This document shows positions 24,468-32,658 of a stretch of DNA of 64,000 nucleotides, piece by piece. A program made the translations under genes and the position numbers. Position 1 is the stretch's first letter. Each line of letters starts with the position of its first letter. Source of the stretch: Cryptosporangium phraense. Its GTDB lineage: Bacteria > Actinomycetota > Actinomycetes > Mycobacteriales > Cryptosporangiaceae. The stretch covers positions 248,001-312,000 of the forward strand of contig NZ_VIRS01000005.1 in the NCBI RefSeq assembly GCF_006912135.1. The letters are read 5' to 3'. The notes beneath the pieces were generated by a model. That model had not been told where the DNA came from. It did not search any database and worked only from the letters and a program-made list of their open reading frames with translations.

Positions 24468-25157
24468 ATGAACGCGAGCATCCGCTCGGTCACGACTCGC
24501 TCCGCCTTTGCGGCCGCCGCGCTGCTCACGGCGTGCGCGTTGACGGCCTGCGGCTCGACGTACTCGGCCGCCCCGAAGAACGCTGCCGCCACCGGGGCCG
24601 CTGCGACCAGCGCCGCGCCACCGGCGGCTGACGCAGCTCCGGCCGAGTCGCCGAAAGCCACCGATTCCGCCGCGCCCGGCGACGCCGGCGCGGCCCAGGA
24701 CGTCGGAAAGACGCCGACGACCCTGAAGAAGGTCAAGACCAAGAAGATGGGTGACGTCGTCACCGACGAGAAGGGGTGGATCCTCTACCGCTTCGACAAC
24801 GACACCCCCAAGCCGTCGAAGTCGGCCTGCAACGGCGACTGCGCCAAGGTGTGGCCGCCGGTCGTCTCCGACGACCAGGAGATCGTGGGCCTGGACGCGG
24901 CGAAGATCGGCGAGGTGACCCGGGCCGACGGCACCAAGCAGGTGACGCTGGGCGGCTGGCCGCTCTACTACTACCTCGGCGACACCAAGCCCGGTGATTG
25001 GACCGGCCAGAACGTGGGCAAGGTGTGGTTCGCGGCCGCGCCGGACGGCAAGAAGAACCTCACCTGCGTCCCGAAGAACCCGCCGAAGCCGCCCAAGCCA
25101 CCGGCCGACGACGCGAGCCCGGCCGCGGAGGCAGGTGACGGCGGCTACACGTACTAG
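24468..25157 (+). CDS. Lipoprotein with PF03640-type 'secreted repeat' domains
   Basis: A 229-residue lipoprotein. The signal peptide ends in two possible lipoboxes, LLTAC and ALTAC-G, so it is anchored outside the membrane. A long Ala/Pro linker (about 30-80) is followed by two repeats of the PF03640 type: GWILYRFDNDTPKPSKSACN with CNGDCAKVWPPV, and GWPLYYYLGDTKPGDWTGQN with GKVWFAAAPDG. Such proteins are frequent in actinobacteria and proteobacteria, often next to ECF sigma factors and membrane redox proteins, but the biochemical role is unknown. The ATG at 24468 has GGGAG nine bases upstream. The C-terminus is Pro/Lys-rich. Confidence 0.85.
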   Translation: MNASIRSVTTRSAFAAAALLTACALTACGSTYSAAPKNAAATGAAATSAAPPAADAAPAESPKATDSAAPGDAGAAQDVGKTPTTLKKVKTKKMGDVVTDEKGWILYRFDNDTPKPSKSACNGDCAKVWPPVVSDDQEIVGLDAAKIGEVTRADGTKQVTLGGWPLYYYLGDTKPGDWTGQNVGKVWFAAAPDGKKNLTCVPKNPPKPPKPPADDASPAAEAGDGGYTY

Positions 25158-25222
25158 CCGTCCCGACCGTCGGAGTTCGCCCTAGCGGCTCGCACCCGGT
25201 GCTGGTGCGGACTCCGGCCCAG

Positions 25223-25259
25223 CCCACCCGATCGTCGACGCGGCTCGCGGTCGGGTGGG
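25223..25259 (+). terminator. Possible terminator after the lipoprotein gene
   Basis: A 9-bp inverted repeat CCCACCCGA / TCGGGTGGG (25223-25231 with 25251-25259) separated by 19 bases, 65 bases after the lipoprotein stop. There is no T tract, so this is weak. Confidence 0.35.
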
Positions 25260-25327
25260 TCATTGGCCCGGCGCCGCCACCGTCGGGCTTGTTCAAGAGG
25301 GGCAGTGCTCCTTGAGGGGAAGAGTGA

Positions 25328-26713
25328 ATGGCGCGGAAAAACATGTGGTCGGCCACCGCTGCGGTGGGCGACGCCGAACTTCGGGGTATTCCGGAGGGGT
25401 ACGCGCCAGAGATGGACGGAACCATCGAGCTGCCCCGGACGATGCCCGGTCAGTCGTCGGGTGTGTACACGGTCGGCCGCCTGGGCGGCGCGCACCGGCG
25501 CAGTGACCGCAAGGGCGAGCGGCCGACCGGCCGCGCGTCGGTGCCCGGGGCCGGTTCCGGCCGGGACGACGAGTGGACGAGCATCTGGCCGGACGACACC
25601 CCGACCGTCCAGCGTCCGTCGCCGCTCCGCCCGCCGATGGACGACCGCCGCGGGTACGGCCCGGAAGACCGCCGCGGATACGAGCCCGACGACCGTCGCG
25701 GGTACGAGGCCGACGAGCGTCGCGGGTACGACCACGGGGCGTCCGGGTACGACCATCGCGCGCCGTCGGGCTACGACCGGGGGCCTTCCGGGTACGACAA
25801 CGGACCGGCCGGGTACGACCGCGGGCCGTCCGGCTACGACCGGGGGCCTTCCGGGTACGACCGCGGCCTGTCGGCCACCGACACCGGCACCTGGGACACG
25901 ATCCGGCCCGACGGCTACCCGGTCTCCGGAACCCGTTCCGGGTCCGGGGCCCGGCCGATGCCGATGCCTCGTCCGACGTCGGTGCCTCACCCGACCTCGG
26001 GGCCTCGGCCGACGTCGGGGGTCAGACCGACGTCCGGATCGCGGGCGGAGAGCGTGGCCGCCGAATCCGGACGCCGCGGCCGCGGCGGTTCCCGTCGGCG
26101 CCCGTCCCGGCCGATGCGGTACACCGGGGCCCGTCGCAAGTTCTCCAGCTGGGCCCCGCTCGGCGGTGGCGTTCTGATGCTGGCCCTGGTGCTCGGCGCG
26201 ACGATGCTGGCCGAGTCCGATCGCTACACCGGCACGTCGAGCGCGCCCCCGGCGAGTGCTCCGGCCGCCGCGGCCCAGGAACCACCGTCCGAGAACGCGG
26301 ACGTCGCCGCGGCCAACTCGGTGGCGGCCGCGATCAACAAGGAGCTCGACGACCTCGGCTGCGGCCGGGTCAAGGTCGACCAGACGCTCGTGACCGCGGC
26401 CGGCACCCAGGTCGAGGACATGCTCGACCGCGGCTACTTCAGCACGACCGGCCCGGACGGCGGGACGTCGATCCAGCGGGCCCAGAAGGCCGGGTACAAG
26501 GGCACCAAGGTCGCCGAGTCGGTCGTCTCCGGGGCCGGCAACCCGGCCGAGGCGGCCCAGGCCGCGTTCCCGGTCGATCCGAAGAAGCAGCCGGCCGGGT
26601 CGGTGAAGGTCGTCTCGGGCGGGCCGCTGACCTGTGGCTGGACCGCGGTCGGGGCCGAGGCCCGGATGAACGACAAGAGCGTCGCCTACTGGTCGATCGT
26701 GCTCGGCCAGTGA
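25328..26713 (+). CDS. Membrane-anchored CAP/SCP-like domain protein with RGY/SGYD repeats
   Basis: A 461-residue protein. The cytoplasmic N-terminal 270 residues are low-complexity: about four DDRRGYE-type repeats, then about seven SGYDRGP-type repeats (nucleotides roughly 25640-25870), then PRPTS repeats and an Arg-rich patch before one membrane helix (LGGGVLMLALVLGATMLA). The external C-terminal domain (about 320-461) matches the CAP superfamily found in sporulation-associated YkwD-like proteins: AAINKELDDLGCGRVKVDQT, AAGTQVEDMLDRGYFSTTG, PDGGTSIQRAQKAGY. The conserved CAP histidines appear to be missing, so a metal-dependent activity is doubtful. GAGGGG precedes the ATG at 25328 by eight bases. 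It lies between the lipoprotein and sigma-factor genes, all rightward. Confidence 0.78.
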   Translation: MARKNMWSATAAVGDAELRGIPEGYAPEMDGTIELPRTMPGQSSGVYTVGRLGGAHRRSDRKGERPTGRASVPGAGSGRDDEWTSIWPDDTPTVQRPSPLRPPMDDRRGYGPEDRRGYEPDDRRGYEADERRGYDHGASGYDHRAPSGYDRGPSGYDNGPAGYDRGPSGYDRGPSGYDRGLSATDTGTWDTIRPDGYPVSGTRSGSGARPMPMPRPTSVPHPTSGPRPTSGVRPTSGSRAESVAAESGRRGRGGSRRRPSRPMRYTGARRKFSSWAPLGGGVLMLALVLGATMLAESDRYTGTSSAPPASAPAAAAQEPPSENADVAAANSVAAAINKELDDLGCGRVKVDQTLVTAAGTQVEDMLDRGYFSTTGPDGGTSIQRAQKAGYKGTKVAESVVSGAGNPAEAAQAAFPVDPKKQPAGSVKVVSGGPLTCGWTAVGAEARMNDKSVAYWSIVLGQ

Positions 26714-27043
26714 GCGAGCCCGAAGCGGACCTTAAATCCTCTTCACCGTTGTCGGTGTTGGACGGCGGTGAGCGCCGGACCGCACTAACTTGTGCGTCCG
26801 GTTGATGGTTTCGTGCCGTTGACCGAAGTGCGTCGGAGAAGGGCTGAACCGGTCCGGACAGGCGCACGTGTGAGAGTTGGGGCTCGTGTGCGACCCGATA
26901 AGGGATCACGGTCGGAGGCATCAGTGCACATAGCTGTTCCCGCTCCGAGGTTTCCCGGAGCGGCTGTTCCGCCGTCCGGCCGGACGCTGGGTGCGCCCGG
27001 CATGCGGCCCCGCACGGCTTCCGGACCGAGGGATGGAGTAGGC
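26714..27043. promoter_or_regulatory. Region upstream of the ECF sigma factor, with alternative start
   Basis: It holds the presumed promoter of the sigma/anti-sigma operon. No confident -35/-10 pair was found. An in-frame GTG at 26924 with GGAGG five bases upstream would extend the sigma factor by 40 residues. That extension has only about two thirds GC at third positions, against about 85-90 percent after 27044, so it looks less like coding sequence. Confidence 0.4.
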
Positions 27044-27631
27044 GTGGGTCCTGGCTACGCGCCCCCGGCGAACGGGGCGACGCGCGCCGACGGTGCCGCG
27101 CCGAACGGCCGTCAGTTACCGCCCGCACAGGGCGAGGAGCTGATCCGGCAGATCTACGTCGAACACGGACGAGCCTTGCTGGCGTATGCGACCCGGCTCA
27201 CCGGGGACGCCGCGGCGGCCGAGGACGTCGTTCAGGAAACGCTCGTGCGTGCGTGGAAGCACTCGGAAGCGCTTTCTGACGGATCCCGGTCAGTACGCGG
27301 GTGGTTGTTGACGGTCGCGAGGAACATCGTGACCGACCGGGCCCGGGCACGCCGGGCTCGACCGACGGAGGTCGCGGAGAACCCCGCGACGCCGCCGATG
27401 GAACGGGACCACTCCGACGGTGTGGTCGACACGATGGTGGTGCTCGACGGGCTCGGGAGCCTGTCCGCCGAGCACCGGCGGGTACTGATCGAGGTCTATT
27501 ACCGGGGACGGACGACCGCCGAGGCGGCCGAGGTTCTCGGGGTACCGGCCGGAACCGTCAAGTCTCGGACGTACTACGCGCTGCGTGCTCTCAGAGCAGC
27601 GCTCGGGGATGTGGTCGGGGTGACACGATGA
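27044..27631 (+). CDS. ECF-type RNA polymerase sigma factor
   Basis: With the GTG at 27044 the protein has 195 residues, normal for ECF sigma factors. Region 2 (about 40-105) has IYVEHGRALLAYATRLTGD, EDVVQETLVRAWKHSE and the -10-binding VRGWLLTVARNIVTDRAR. Region 4 (about 130-190) has LGSLSAEHRRVLIEVYYRG and the helix-turn-helix TTAEAAEVLGVPAGTVKSR. GGAG lies five bases before the GTG. It overlaps the downstream anti-sigma gene by ATGA, so the two are made together and the sigma factor is held inactive until a signal arrives. The nearest likely targets are the surrounding envelope genes and its own operon. The pattern resembles the SigK/SigL-like groups, not assigned further. Confidence 0.9.
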   Translation: MGPGYAPPANGATRADGAAPNGRQLPPAQGEELIRQIYVEHGRALLAYATRLTGDAAAAEDVVQETLVRAWKHSEALSDGSRSVRGWLLTVARNIVTDRARARRARPTEVAENPATPPMERDHSDGVVDTMVVLDGLGSLSAEHRRVLIEVYYRGRTTAEAAEVLGVPAGTVKSRTYYALRALRAALGDVVGVTR

Positions 27632-28530
27632 CCGAAATACAGTGCCGCGAGCTGGTCGGCGCCTACGCGGTCGGAGCGCTGGAGCCGCCCGAGGCGGCCC
27701 GTCTGGCGGACCACCTCCTGACGTGTACCCGCTGCCGGCACGAGCTCGACGAGGCGGAGGAGACCGCCGCGCTGATGGCGGCGGTGCCGCCGGAGTCGTT
27801 CATCGACGAGTTGGCCAGCCCGAACGACCCGCTGTTCCTGCGGACGCTCGAGGCGATCCGGTTCGAGGCGGCCTCGACGCCGCCGGCCGCCGCTCCGCCG
27901 GCCCGGGAGACCCCGTCGCCGGCTCCGCGTCTGCGTGCGGTCCCCGGTTCGGGGCGTAGCGAGCAGGCCGGGGGCTCCCGGACGTCGGATCCGAACTTCC
28001 CGGGCTGGTCCGGGCAGACGGCTCGTTCGCACCGGGCCCGGCCGCGGGCCGGGAGCGGCGCGCAGCAGCGCCGTCACCTGGCCTGGGCCGGCGCGGCCGC
28101 CGCGGCCGTCCTGGTGCTCGGCGGTGGTGTGCTGCTCGGCGTGAACCTGGCCGGGGACGACGGCAGCACGACGCGGACCACGACCGTGGCCGACCAGAAC
28201 CCGACCACCGGTCCGGCGACGCCGGAGGTCGGCGGTGCGCAGGCCGTGTTCCGCGGCGACGCGGCGACCGGGGCGCACCTGGAGGTCTCGGCCACCGGGT
28301 ACGACACCTACACCCGGCTCGAGGTCACCGGCACGAAGCTGCCCCCGAACACGAAGGTCCAGATCGTCGCGCAGGACGGCATCAACACCGAGGTGCCGGC
28401 CGCCGACGCGACGACCGACGCGTCCGGCAGCTTCAGCGTCGAGGTGCCCGCGAAGCTCGCCGACGTCCAGGGCGTGACCGTCAAGACGCCGGCCGGCGAG
28501 ACGCTGGTGAGCGCGGTGCGCCCGAAGTAG
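27628..28530 (+). CDS. Zinc-finger anti-sigma factor, membrane-anchored
   Basis: A 300-residue protein. The N-terminal cytoplasmic anti-sigma domain has the zinc motif H29-x3-C33-x2-C36 (DHLLTCTRC) after an ELVGAYAVGALEP helix, the pattern that binds region 2/4 of ECF sigma factors. A Pro/Ser/Arg linker leads to one membrane helix (LAWAGAAAAAVLVLGGGVLL) at about 150-175. The external C-terminal domain (about 205-300) contains GAHLEVSATGYDTYTRLEVT and looks like the anti-sigma K/RskA-type outer domain that senses envelope state. Its ATG overlaps the sigma gene's stop (ATGA). A strong hairpin follows at 28613-28652. Confidence 0.9.
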   Translation: MTEIQCRELVGAYAVGALEPPEAARLADHLLTCTRCRHELDEAEETAALMAAVPPESFIDELASPNDPLFLRTLEAIRFEAASTPPAAAPPARETPSPAPRLRAVPGSGRSEQAGGSRTSDPNFPGWSGQTARSHRARPRAGSGAQQRRHLAWAGAAAAAVLVLGGGVLLGVNLAGDDGSTTRTTTVADQNPTTGPATPEVGGAQAVFRGDAATGAHLEVSATGYDTYTRLEVTGTKLPPNTKVQIVAQDGINTEVPAADATTDASGSFSVEVPAKLADVQGVTVKTPAGETLVSAVRPK

Positions 28531-28612
28531 ACGGTGCCTGGCTTTCTGGGGCACCGGACGCCGGAACGCGACGACCCTCGGGTTGTGGGGATCGGTGGGG
28601 CGTCGCTTTCCG

Positions 28613-28652
28613 GGATCGGGCCCCGCGCCCTCATGGGTGCGGGGCCCGATCC
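28613..28652. terminator. Strong bidirectional terminator between convergent genes
   Basis: An 18-bp stem (28613-28630 with 28635-28652, one G-T pair) closed by a TCAT loop, followed on the + strand by ATTTCTGT. It separates the anti-sigma gene (+) from the large membrane-protein gene (-) ending at 28663. Confidence 0.85.
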
Positions 28653-28662
28653 ATTTCTGTCC

Positions 28663-30942
28663 TCAGCTGAAGAGCGACGCGATCGTGTGCAGGACGTTGC
28701 CGTAGAAGCTGCCCTCGATGTCGCGGAACAGCTGGAACGGGTGGTTGGGTTCGCCGATGAACGGGCGGAGCGTCCAGGCCAGCTGGGTGCCGACGAACCC
28801 GAACAGCAGCACCCAGACGTAGAGCAGCCGGGTGTTCACCGGCCGGTCGAAGGCTCCGGCGGGCTTGGGGGCTGGGTGGGGTGGGGTTTCTGGGTGGGGG
28901 TGGGATTCCGGGTTGGCGGAGTGGGCGGGACGGGCCAGGTAGGCGGGGTGGGTCGGCGGTTGGGGTTCGTGTCCGGAGAGCCGGTTCAGCCCGCGCATGC
29001 CGTCGACCATCACGCTCAGACCGACGAAACCGGTCAGCATCAGGATCGCCACGTTGAGCAGCTTGAAGAACTCGTACTCGTTGGCGGTCACCAGGAAGAA
29101 CAAGCTGATCGGCGCGAACGCGAGGGTCAGCGCGCCGGTGACCGTGATCGACACCAGCACCAGCGCCAACGCCTGACGGATCGAGAGCCGAGCGCCGAAG
29201 ACGAGGTTGAACAGATAGAGCGTAGGTAGGCAGATCGCCAGCGTGAGCAAAAACAGCAACGGAAGCTTGACCGCGGACGCGATCGCCTGCAGCGGCCCGG
29301 CGGAGGCGCCGAGGACGAGGCCGTAGATGGCCAGCGAGACGACCGAGCTGATCAGCATCTTGCGGAGGATCGTGTTGAGGGAGGACTGGAGCAGGATCTG
29401 ACGCCACAGTCCTTCGCGGTCGCGCAGGATCCACTCGATGATGAGGCCCGCCCGTCCCCCACCGGCCGCCAACCCCGACGTGGGGGTCACCGGCGCGCCG
29501 TTCCTCCCCGCCGCGGGTCCGGTCCCGCCCTCCGCCGGTACGACCGCTGGCGCGGCGCCCGGTGCGGGCGCATCTTCTGCCGCCGGCGCGACCCGGGCCG
29601 CATGGATGGCTACCGCCGCTGGCGTGGCTCCCGAGGTGGGCGTGACCTCCGCCGCGCGGGTGGCCCCCGCCGCGGATGCGGCCTCCGCGACCGGAGCGGC
29701 CCCGGCCGCCACCGGCCGAAAGACGTTCACCGGCTCGACGACCGACACCGGCTCCACCCCGGAACCAGATTCCCCCGCAACAGCGGCCGCCACCGCAGAG
29801 GCGGGCCCCACCGCAGAGGCGGGCTCGTCCGGATGAGCGGACTCCGCGATGGGTGGGGCGACGACCGGCGCGGCCGTCTCGGCCGCCGACGCGCGCTTAG
29901 CGGCCGGCGCCCGCTTGGCGGCGGACGGACGCTTACCGGCCGGTGCCCGCTTGGCGACCGGTGCACTGTCGATTTCCGGCGCGCTGACAGTGGCCGCCGC
30001 GCCGCTACTGACCGGCGCAATGTTGCTGGCCGGCCCACCGCTGGTGGCGGCCGCACCGCTGCTGACCGGCGCGATGCTGTCGACCGGCCCGCTGCTGCTG
30101 ACCGGCGCACCGCTGCTAACCGGCCCGCCGCTGCTAACCGGCCCGCTGCTGCTGACCGGCGCACCGCTGGTGGCGGGCGCGCTGCTGGTGGCGGGCGCGC
30201 TGCTGGTGGCCGAAGCCTGACCGGCAGCGGCGGCCTTCTTCGCGACCGGCGCACGCTTCGTGGCCCGCGGAGCCCGCGCCGCGCGAGCATCCTTGACCGC
30301 CGGGGCACTCTCCGCCACCCGAGCACTCTTCGCGGCCGGGGCACTCTTCACGGCCGGAGCACTCTTCACAGCCGGGGCACTCTTCACAGCCGGGGCACTC
30401 TTCGCGGCCGGGGCACTCTCCGACACCGGGGCGCTTTCCGGCACCTCAGCACCCTCCGCGGCCGGGGCGCCGTTCATCGCGGGAGCACCCGTCACCGGGG
30501 CAGCCTTCGACGGGGCGATCTTCCTTGTCGGGGGCCTCTTCGTGGGCGGGGTCTTCTTGACCGCAGGGGCTCGCTTCGCGACAGTCGCGCGCTTCGCCGG
30601 CGCCTCCGACGCCCTCGCCCCCGACGCCCTCGCCTCCGACGCCCTCGCCTCCGACGACTGCGCCTCGGACGCCCCTTCAGCGGGCTGCGTCTCGACGGAA
30701 GGCGCTTCGGCCTCCGCGGTCGGCGGTGCAGGCGGCGCAGGCGGTGGCTGGGCCACCGCGGCAGCCGCGGCGAGCCCGTCAGACCCATCAGACCCGTCAG
30801 ACCCGGCGGGCCCGGCAGACGCGGCCGGCCCGGCCGACCCCGCCGGCCCGGCCGACCCGGTTCGCCCTGCCGGCCCGGCAACCCCCGGTACCGTACCGTT
30901 CACCGACGTCTCGGCTAACTCGTCCAATCCGGCTTCGGCCAC
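28663..30942 (-). CDS. Multi-pass membrane protein with a long Ala/Pro/Lys repeat N-terminus
   Basis: A 759-residue protein. Residues 1-500 are low-complexity: Gly/Ser/Asp tract, then histone-H1-like basic repeats (PAVKSAPAVKSAPA, KRAPAAKRAS), then SSGAPVSSSGPV-type repeats. Residues about 505-670 carry four to five membrane helices: WRQILLQSSLNTILRKMLIS, SLAIYGLVLGASAGP, LLFLLTLAICLPTLYLF, ISLFFLVTANEYEFFK and MLTGFVGLSVMVDGM. After a Pro/His linker a last helix follows (LLYVWVLLFGFVGTQLAW) with the ending RPFIGEPNHPFQLFRDIEG. The membrane part resembles a family sometimes annotated as actin-binding WH2-like in actinomycetes and cyanobacteria; function unknown. GTG at 30942 has GGAGG five bases upstream. 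Confidence 0.75.
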   Translation of the reverse strand: MAEAGLDELAETSVNGTVPGVAGPAGRTGSAGPAGSAGPAASAGPAGSDGSDGSDGLAAAAAVAQPPPAPPAPPTAEAEAPSVETQPAEGASEAQSSEARASEARASGARASEAPAKRATVAKRAPAVKKTPPTKRPPTRKIAPSKAAPVTGAPAMNGAPAAEGAEVPESAPVSESAPAAKSAPAVKSAPAVKSAPAVKSAPAAKSARVAESAPAVKDARAARAPRATKRAPVAKKAAAAGQASATSSAPATSSAPATSGAPVSSSGPVSSGGPVSSGAPVSSSGPVDSIAPVSSGAAATSGGPASNIAPVSSGAAATVSAPEIDSAPVAKRAPAGKRPSAAKRAPAAKRASAAETAAPVVAPPIAESAHPDEPASAVGPASAVAAAVAGESGSGVEPVSVVEPVNVFRPVAAGAAPVAEAASAAGATRAAEVTPTSGATPAAVAIHAARVAPAAEDAPAPGAAPAVVPAEGGTGPAAGRNGAPVTPTSGLAAGGGRAGLIIEWILRDREGLWRQILLQSSLNTILRKMLISSVVSLAIYGLVLGASAGPLQAIASAVKLPLLFLLTLAICLPTLYLFNLVFGARLSIRQALALVLVSITVTGALTLAFAPISLFFLVTANEYEFFKLLNVAILMLTGFVGLSVMVDGMRGLNRLSGHEPQPPTHPAYLARPAHSANPESHPHPETPPHPAPKPAGAFDRPVNTRLLYVWVLLFGFVGTQLAWTLRPFIGEPNHPFQLFRDIEGSFYGNVLHTIASLFS
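29985..30215 (-). repeat. In-frame short repeats coding for SSGAPV/SSSGPV units
   Basis: Degenerate 18-21 bp units (for example GCTGACCGGCGCACCGCTGC) occur repeatedly within the membrane-protein gene. They encode alternating Ser-Ser-Gly/Ala-Pro-Val sequences with no frame change. Probably a flexible spacer that varies in length. Confidence 0.75.
30323..30412 (-). repeat. Five tandem 18-bp units coding for the APAVKS repeat
   Basis: Five adjacent 18-bp units (30323, 30341, 30359, 30377 and 30395) differing at only a few positions, each coding six residues of the Lys/Ala/Pro repeat. The near identity suggests recent expansion by slippage or unequal crossing-over. Confidence 0.85.
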
Positions 30943-31023
30943 CGGCTCCTCCAGTCACTGGCGCGCCACCACGCGATGGCGCTCGGACAGGCGGAGGCTA
31001 GCGAACCTCACCAACCACAGGGG

Positions 31024-31254
31024 TCACTCGCGATCAGCGTCCGCCAGATTTTGAACGACCCACTGACGTTCTTCCTCACTCAGCGACGGCCACCACGACG
31101 TGCCCTCCCACCACGGCGAGGCCACCGCCGGCTTCGCCGGCTCCAAAGGAGAAGGCGCCTCGGCGGCGCGCTCCGCGCGGCGGGCCCACCACAACGTGCC
31201 GCCGGCGCACACCGAACCGAGCACCGTCACGACCGAGGCGGACCACAGGCTCAC
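31024..31254 (-). CDS. Small single-span membrane protein
   Basis: A 76-residue protein starting with a membrane helix (SLWSASVVTVLGSVCAGGTL) followed by a WWARRAERAAE basic/acidic stretch and a Trp-rich soluble end (ASPWWEGTSWWPSLSEEERQ). No family is recognised. The GTG at 31254 places the helix at the very start; a GTG at 31278 would add eight residues. Neither has a strong ribosome binding site. It is transcribed leftward, toward and possibly with the large membrane-protein gene that starts 82 bp further on, and is divergent from the aminotransferase. Confidence 0.55.
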   Translation of the reverse strand: MSLWSASVVTVLGSVCAGGTLWWARRAERAAEAPSPLEPAKPAVASPWWEGTSWWPSLSEEERQWVVQNLADADRE

Positions 31255-31380
31255 GGCCGCAGGATACGTCGCGAGCACGCGTCCCAGGAGTGAACCGCTG
31301 ACACACCGAACCCGTTAACTGGAGTGCACCGCTGCGAGCCGCGCCAGTGTCCGACGACCGGCCCCGACGGAGGGAACTGC

Positions 31381-32658
31381 GTGAAGCATTCAGTGGACAT
31401 GGGAATGTTCCGCCAGGGGAACCACAGCCCGTCCTACGCAACCCTCGCCCGCAGCATGGGTTCCGACGCCAAGGATCTCTCCGACTTCTGCATCCCGTGC
31501 AACCCGTACTTCCCGACGCCGGAGATGTTCGCCGAACTCTCGGCCAAGCTCGAGACGATCCTCAAGTACTACCCGACCGACGCCGGGGCGATCACCGGCC
31601 AGCTCGCCAGCCTGCTCCAGATGCCACCGCAGACGATCGCGATGGGCAACGGCTCCACCGAGCTCATCACCTGGATCGACCACCTGCTGATCCGCGAGAG
31701 CATGGCCACCCCGGTCCCGACGTTCGGCCGCTGGACCGACCAGTCGCTCGAGACCGGCAAGCGCGTCGACATGTTCCAGCTGCCCGAGGCGGGCGGTTTC
31801 GCGCTCGACATCGACGCGTACGTCGAGTTCATCCGGGAGCGCGGGTCGCGGGTCGCGGTCGTCTGCAACCCGAACAACCCGGACGGGAACTACATCCCGC
31901 GCTGGGAGGTCCTCCGGTTCGTGGACTCGCTGGCCGACCGCGACCTCGTCGTGGTCGACGAGTCCTTCATCGACTTCGTCGACGCCGAACATCGCCCGAG
32001 CATCGCCCAGGACGCGATGCTGCGGCACAACGTCGTCGTGCTGAAGAGCCTGGGCAAGAACTTCGGGCTGCACGGGATCCGGTTCGGGTACGTGGTCGGC
32101 AACCCGGCTCTGGTCAAGAAGATCGGGTCGCGGCTGCCGAAGTGGAACCTCAACTCGCTGGCCGAGGCCGTCGTGTTCATGCTCCGCGACCACCTGGCCG
32201 AATACCGGGAGAGCCTGCGCCTGCTGGCCCGCGACCGCTACGAGATGATCAACGAGCTGCGCCGGATCCCCGGTATGCAGGTGTTCCCGTCGCAGGGCAA
32301 CTTCGTGCTGGTGAAGCTGCCGGCCGAGGTCGAGGGCCCACGACTGCGCGACTACCTCCTCGAGCGGCACGGCGTGCTGATCCGCGAGTGCGGCAACAAG
32401 CTGGGCATCACCAGCCAGTTCGTCCGGCTCGTCGTCCGGCCGCGGGCCGACACCGAGCGGCTGCTCAACGGCATCCGCAGCTACCTGACCTCGTCGTTCT
32501 CCGAGTCGCTGGACGGCGCCTCGGCGATGGACATGGCCAGCCGCTTCTCCGAGCCCTCCGGCGTGATGACCGGCTCCCACTCCATCCTCACCGACGACCC
32601 GCTCGGCGACCGCGTGGTCCCGCTCATGGGTGACGGCCGGATGTCCCGCGCCCGTTAG
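31381..32658 (+). CDS. PLP-dependent aminotransferase, histidinol-phosphate-aminotransferase-like
   Basis: The 425-residue enzyme is a fold-type I aminotransferase. It has YYPTDAGAITGQLASLL with MGNGSTEL (phosphate site), CNPNNPDGN (Asn165 region), VVDESFIDF (Asp193), the PLP lysine in KSLGKNFGLHGIRFGY (Lys226) and a carboxylate-binding Arg near the C-terminus (QFVRLVVRP). It is closest to the HisC/threonine-phosphate decarboxylase branch, but an orphan locus argues against a role in histidine synthesis. It has an extra C-terminal tail of about 55 polar residues after the normal end. GTG at 31381 follows GGAGGG by six to seven bases. Its stop overlaps that of the convergent Lrp gene (TTAG). 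Confidence 0.87.
   Translation: MKHSVDMGMFRQGNHSPSYATLARSMGSDAKDLSDFCIPCNPYFPTPEMFAELSAKLETILKYYPTDAGAITGQLASLLQMPPQTIAMGNGSTELITWIDHLLIRESMATPVPTFGRWTDQSLETGKRVDMFQLPEAGGFALDIDAYVEFIRERGSRVAVVCNPNNPDGNYIPRWEVLRFVDSLADRDLVVVDESFIDFVDAEHRPSIAQDAMLRHNVVVLKSLGKNFGLHGIRFGYVVGNPALVKKIGSRLPKWNLNSLAEAVVFMLRDHLAEYRESLRLLARDRYEMINELRRIPGMQVFPSQGNFVLVKLPAEVEGPRLRDYLLERHGVLIRECGNKLGITSQFVRLVVRPRADTERLLNGIRSYLTSSFSESLDGASAMDMASRFSEPSGVMTGSHSILTDDPLGDRVVPLMGDGRMSRAR

Noticed and set aside
26924-27043. GTG at 26924 as the sigma-factor start
   Set aside because: It has a good ribosome binding site, but third-position GC falls to about two thirds in this stretch and the family needs no such extension. Kept as an alternative.
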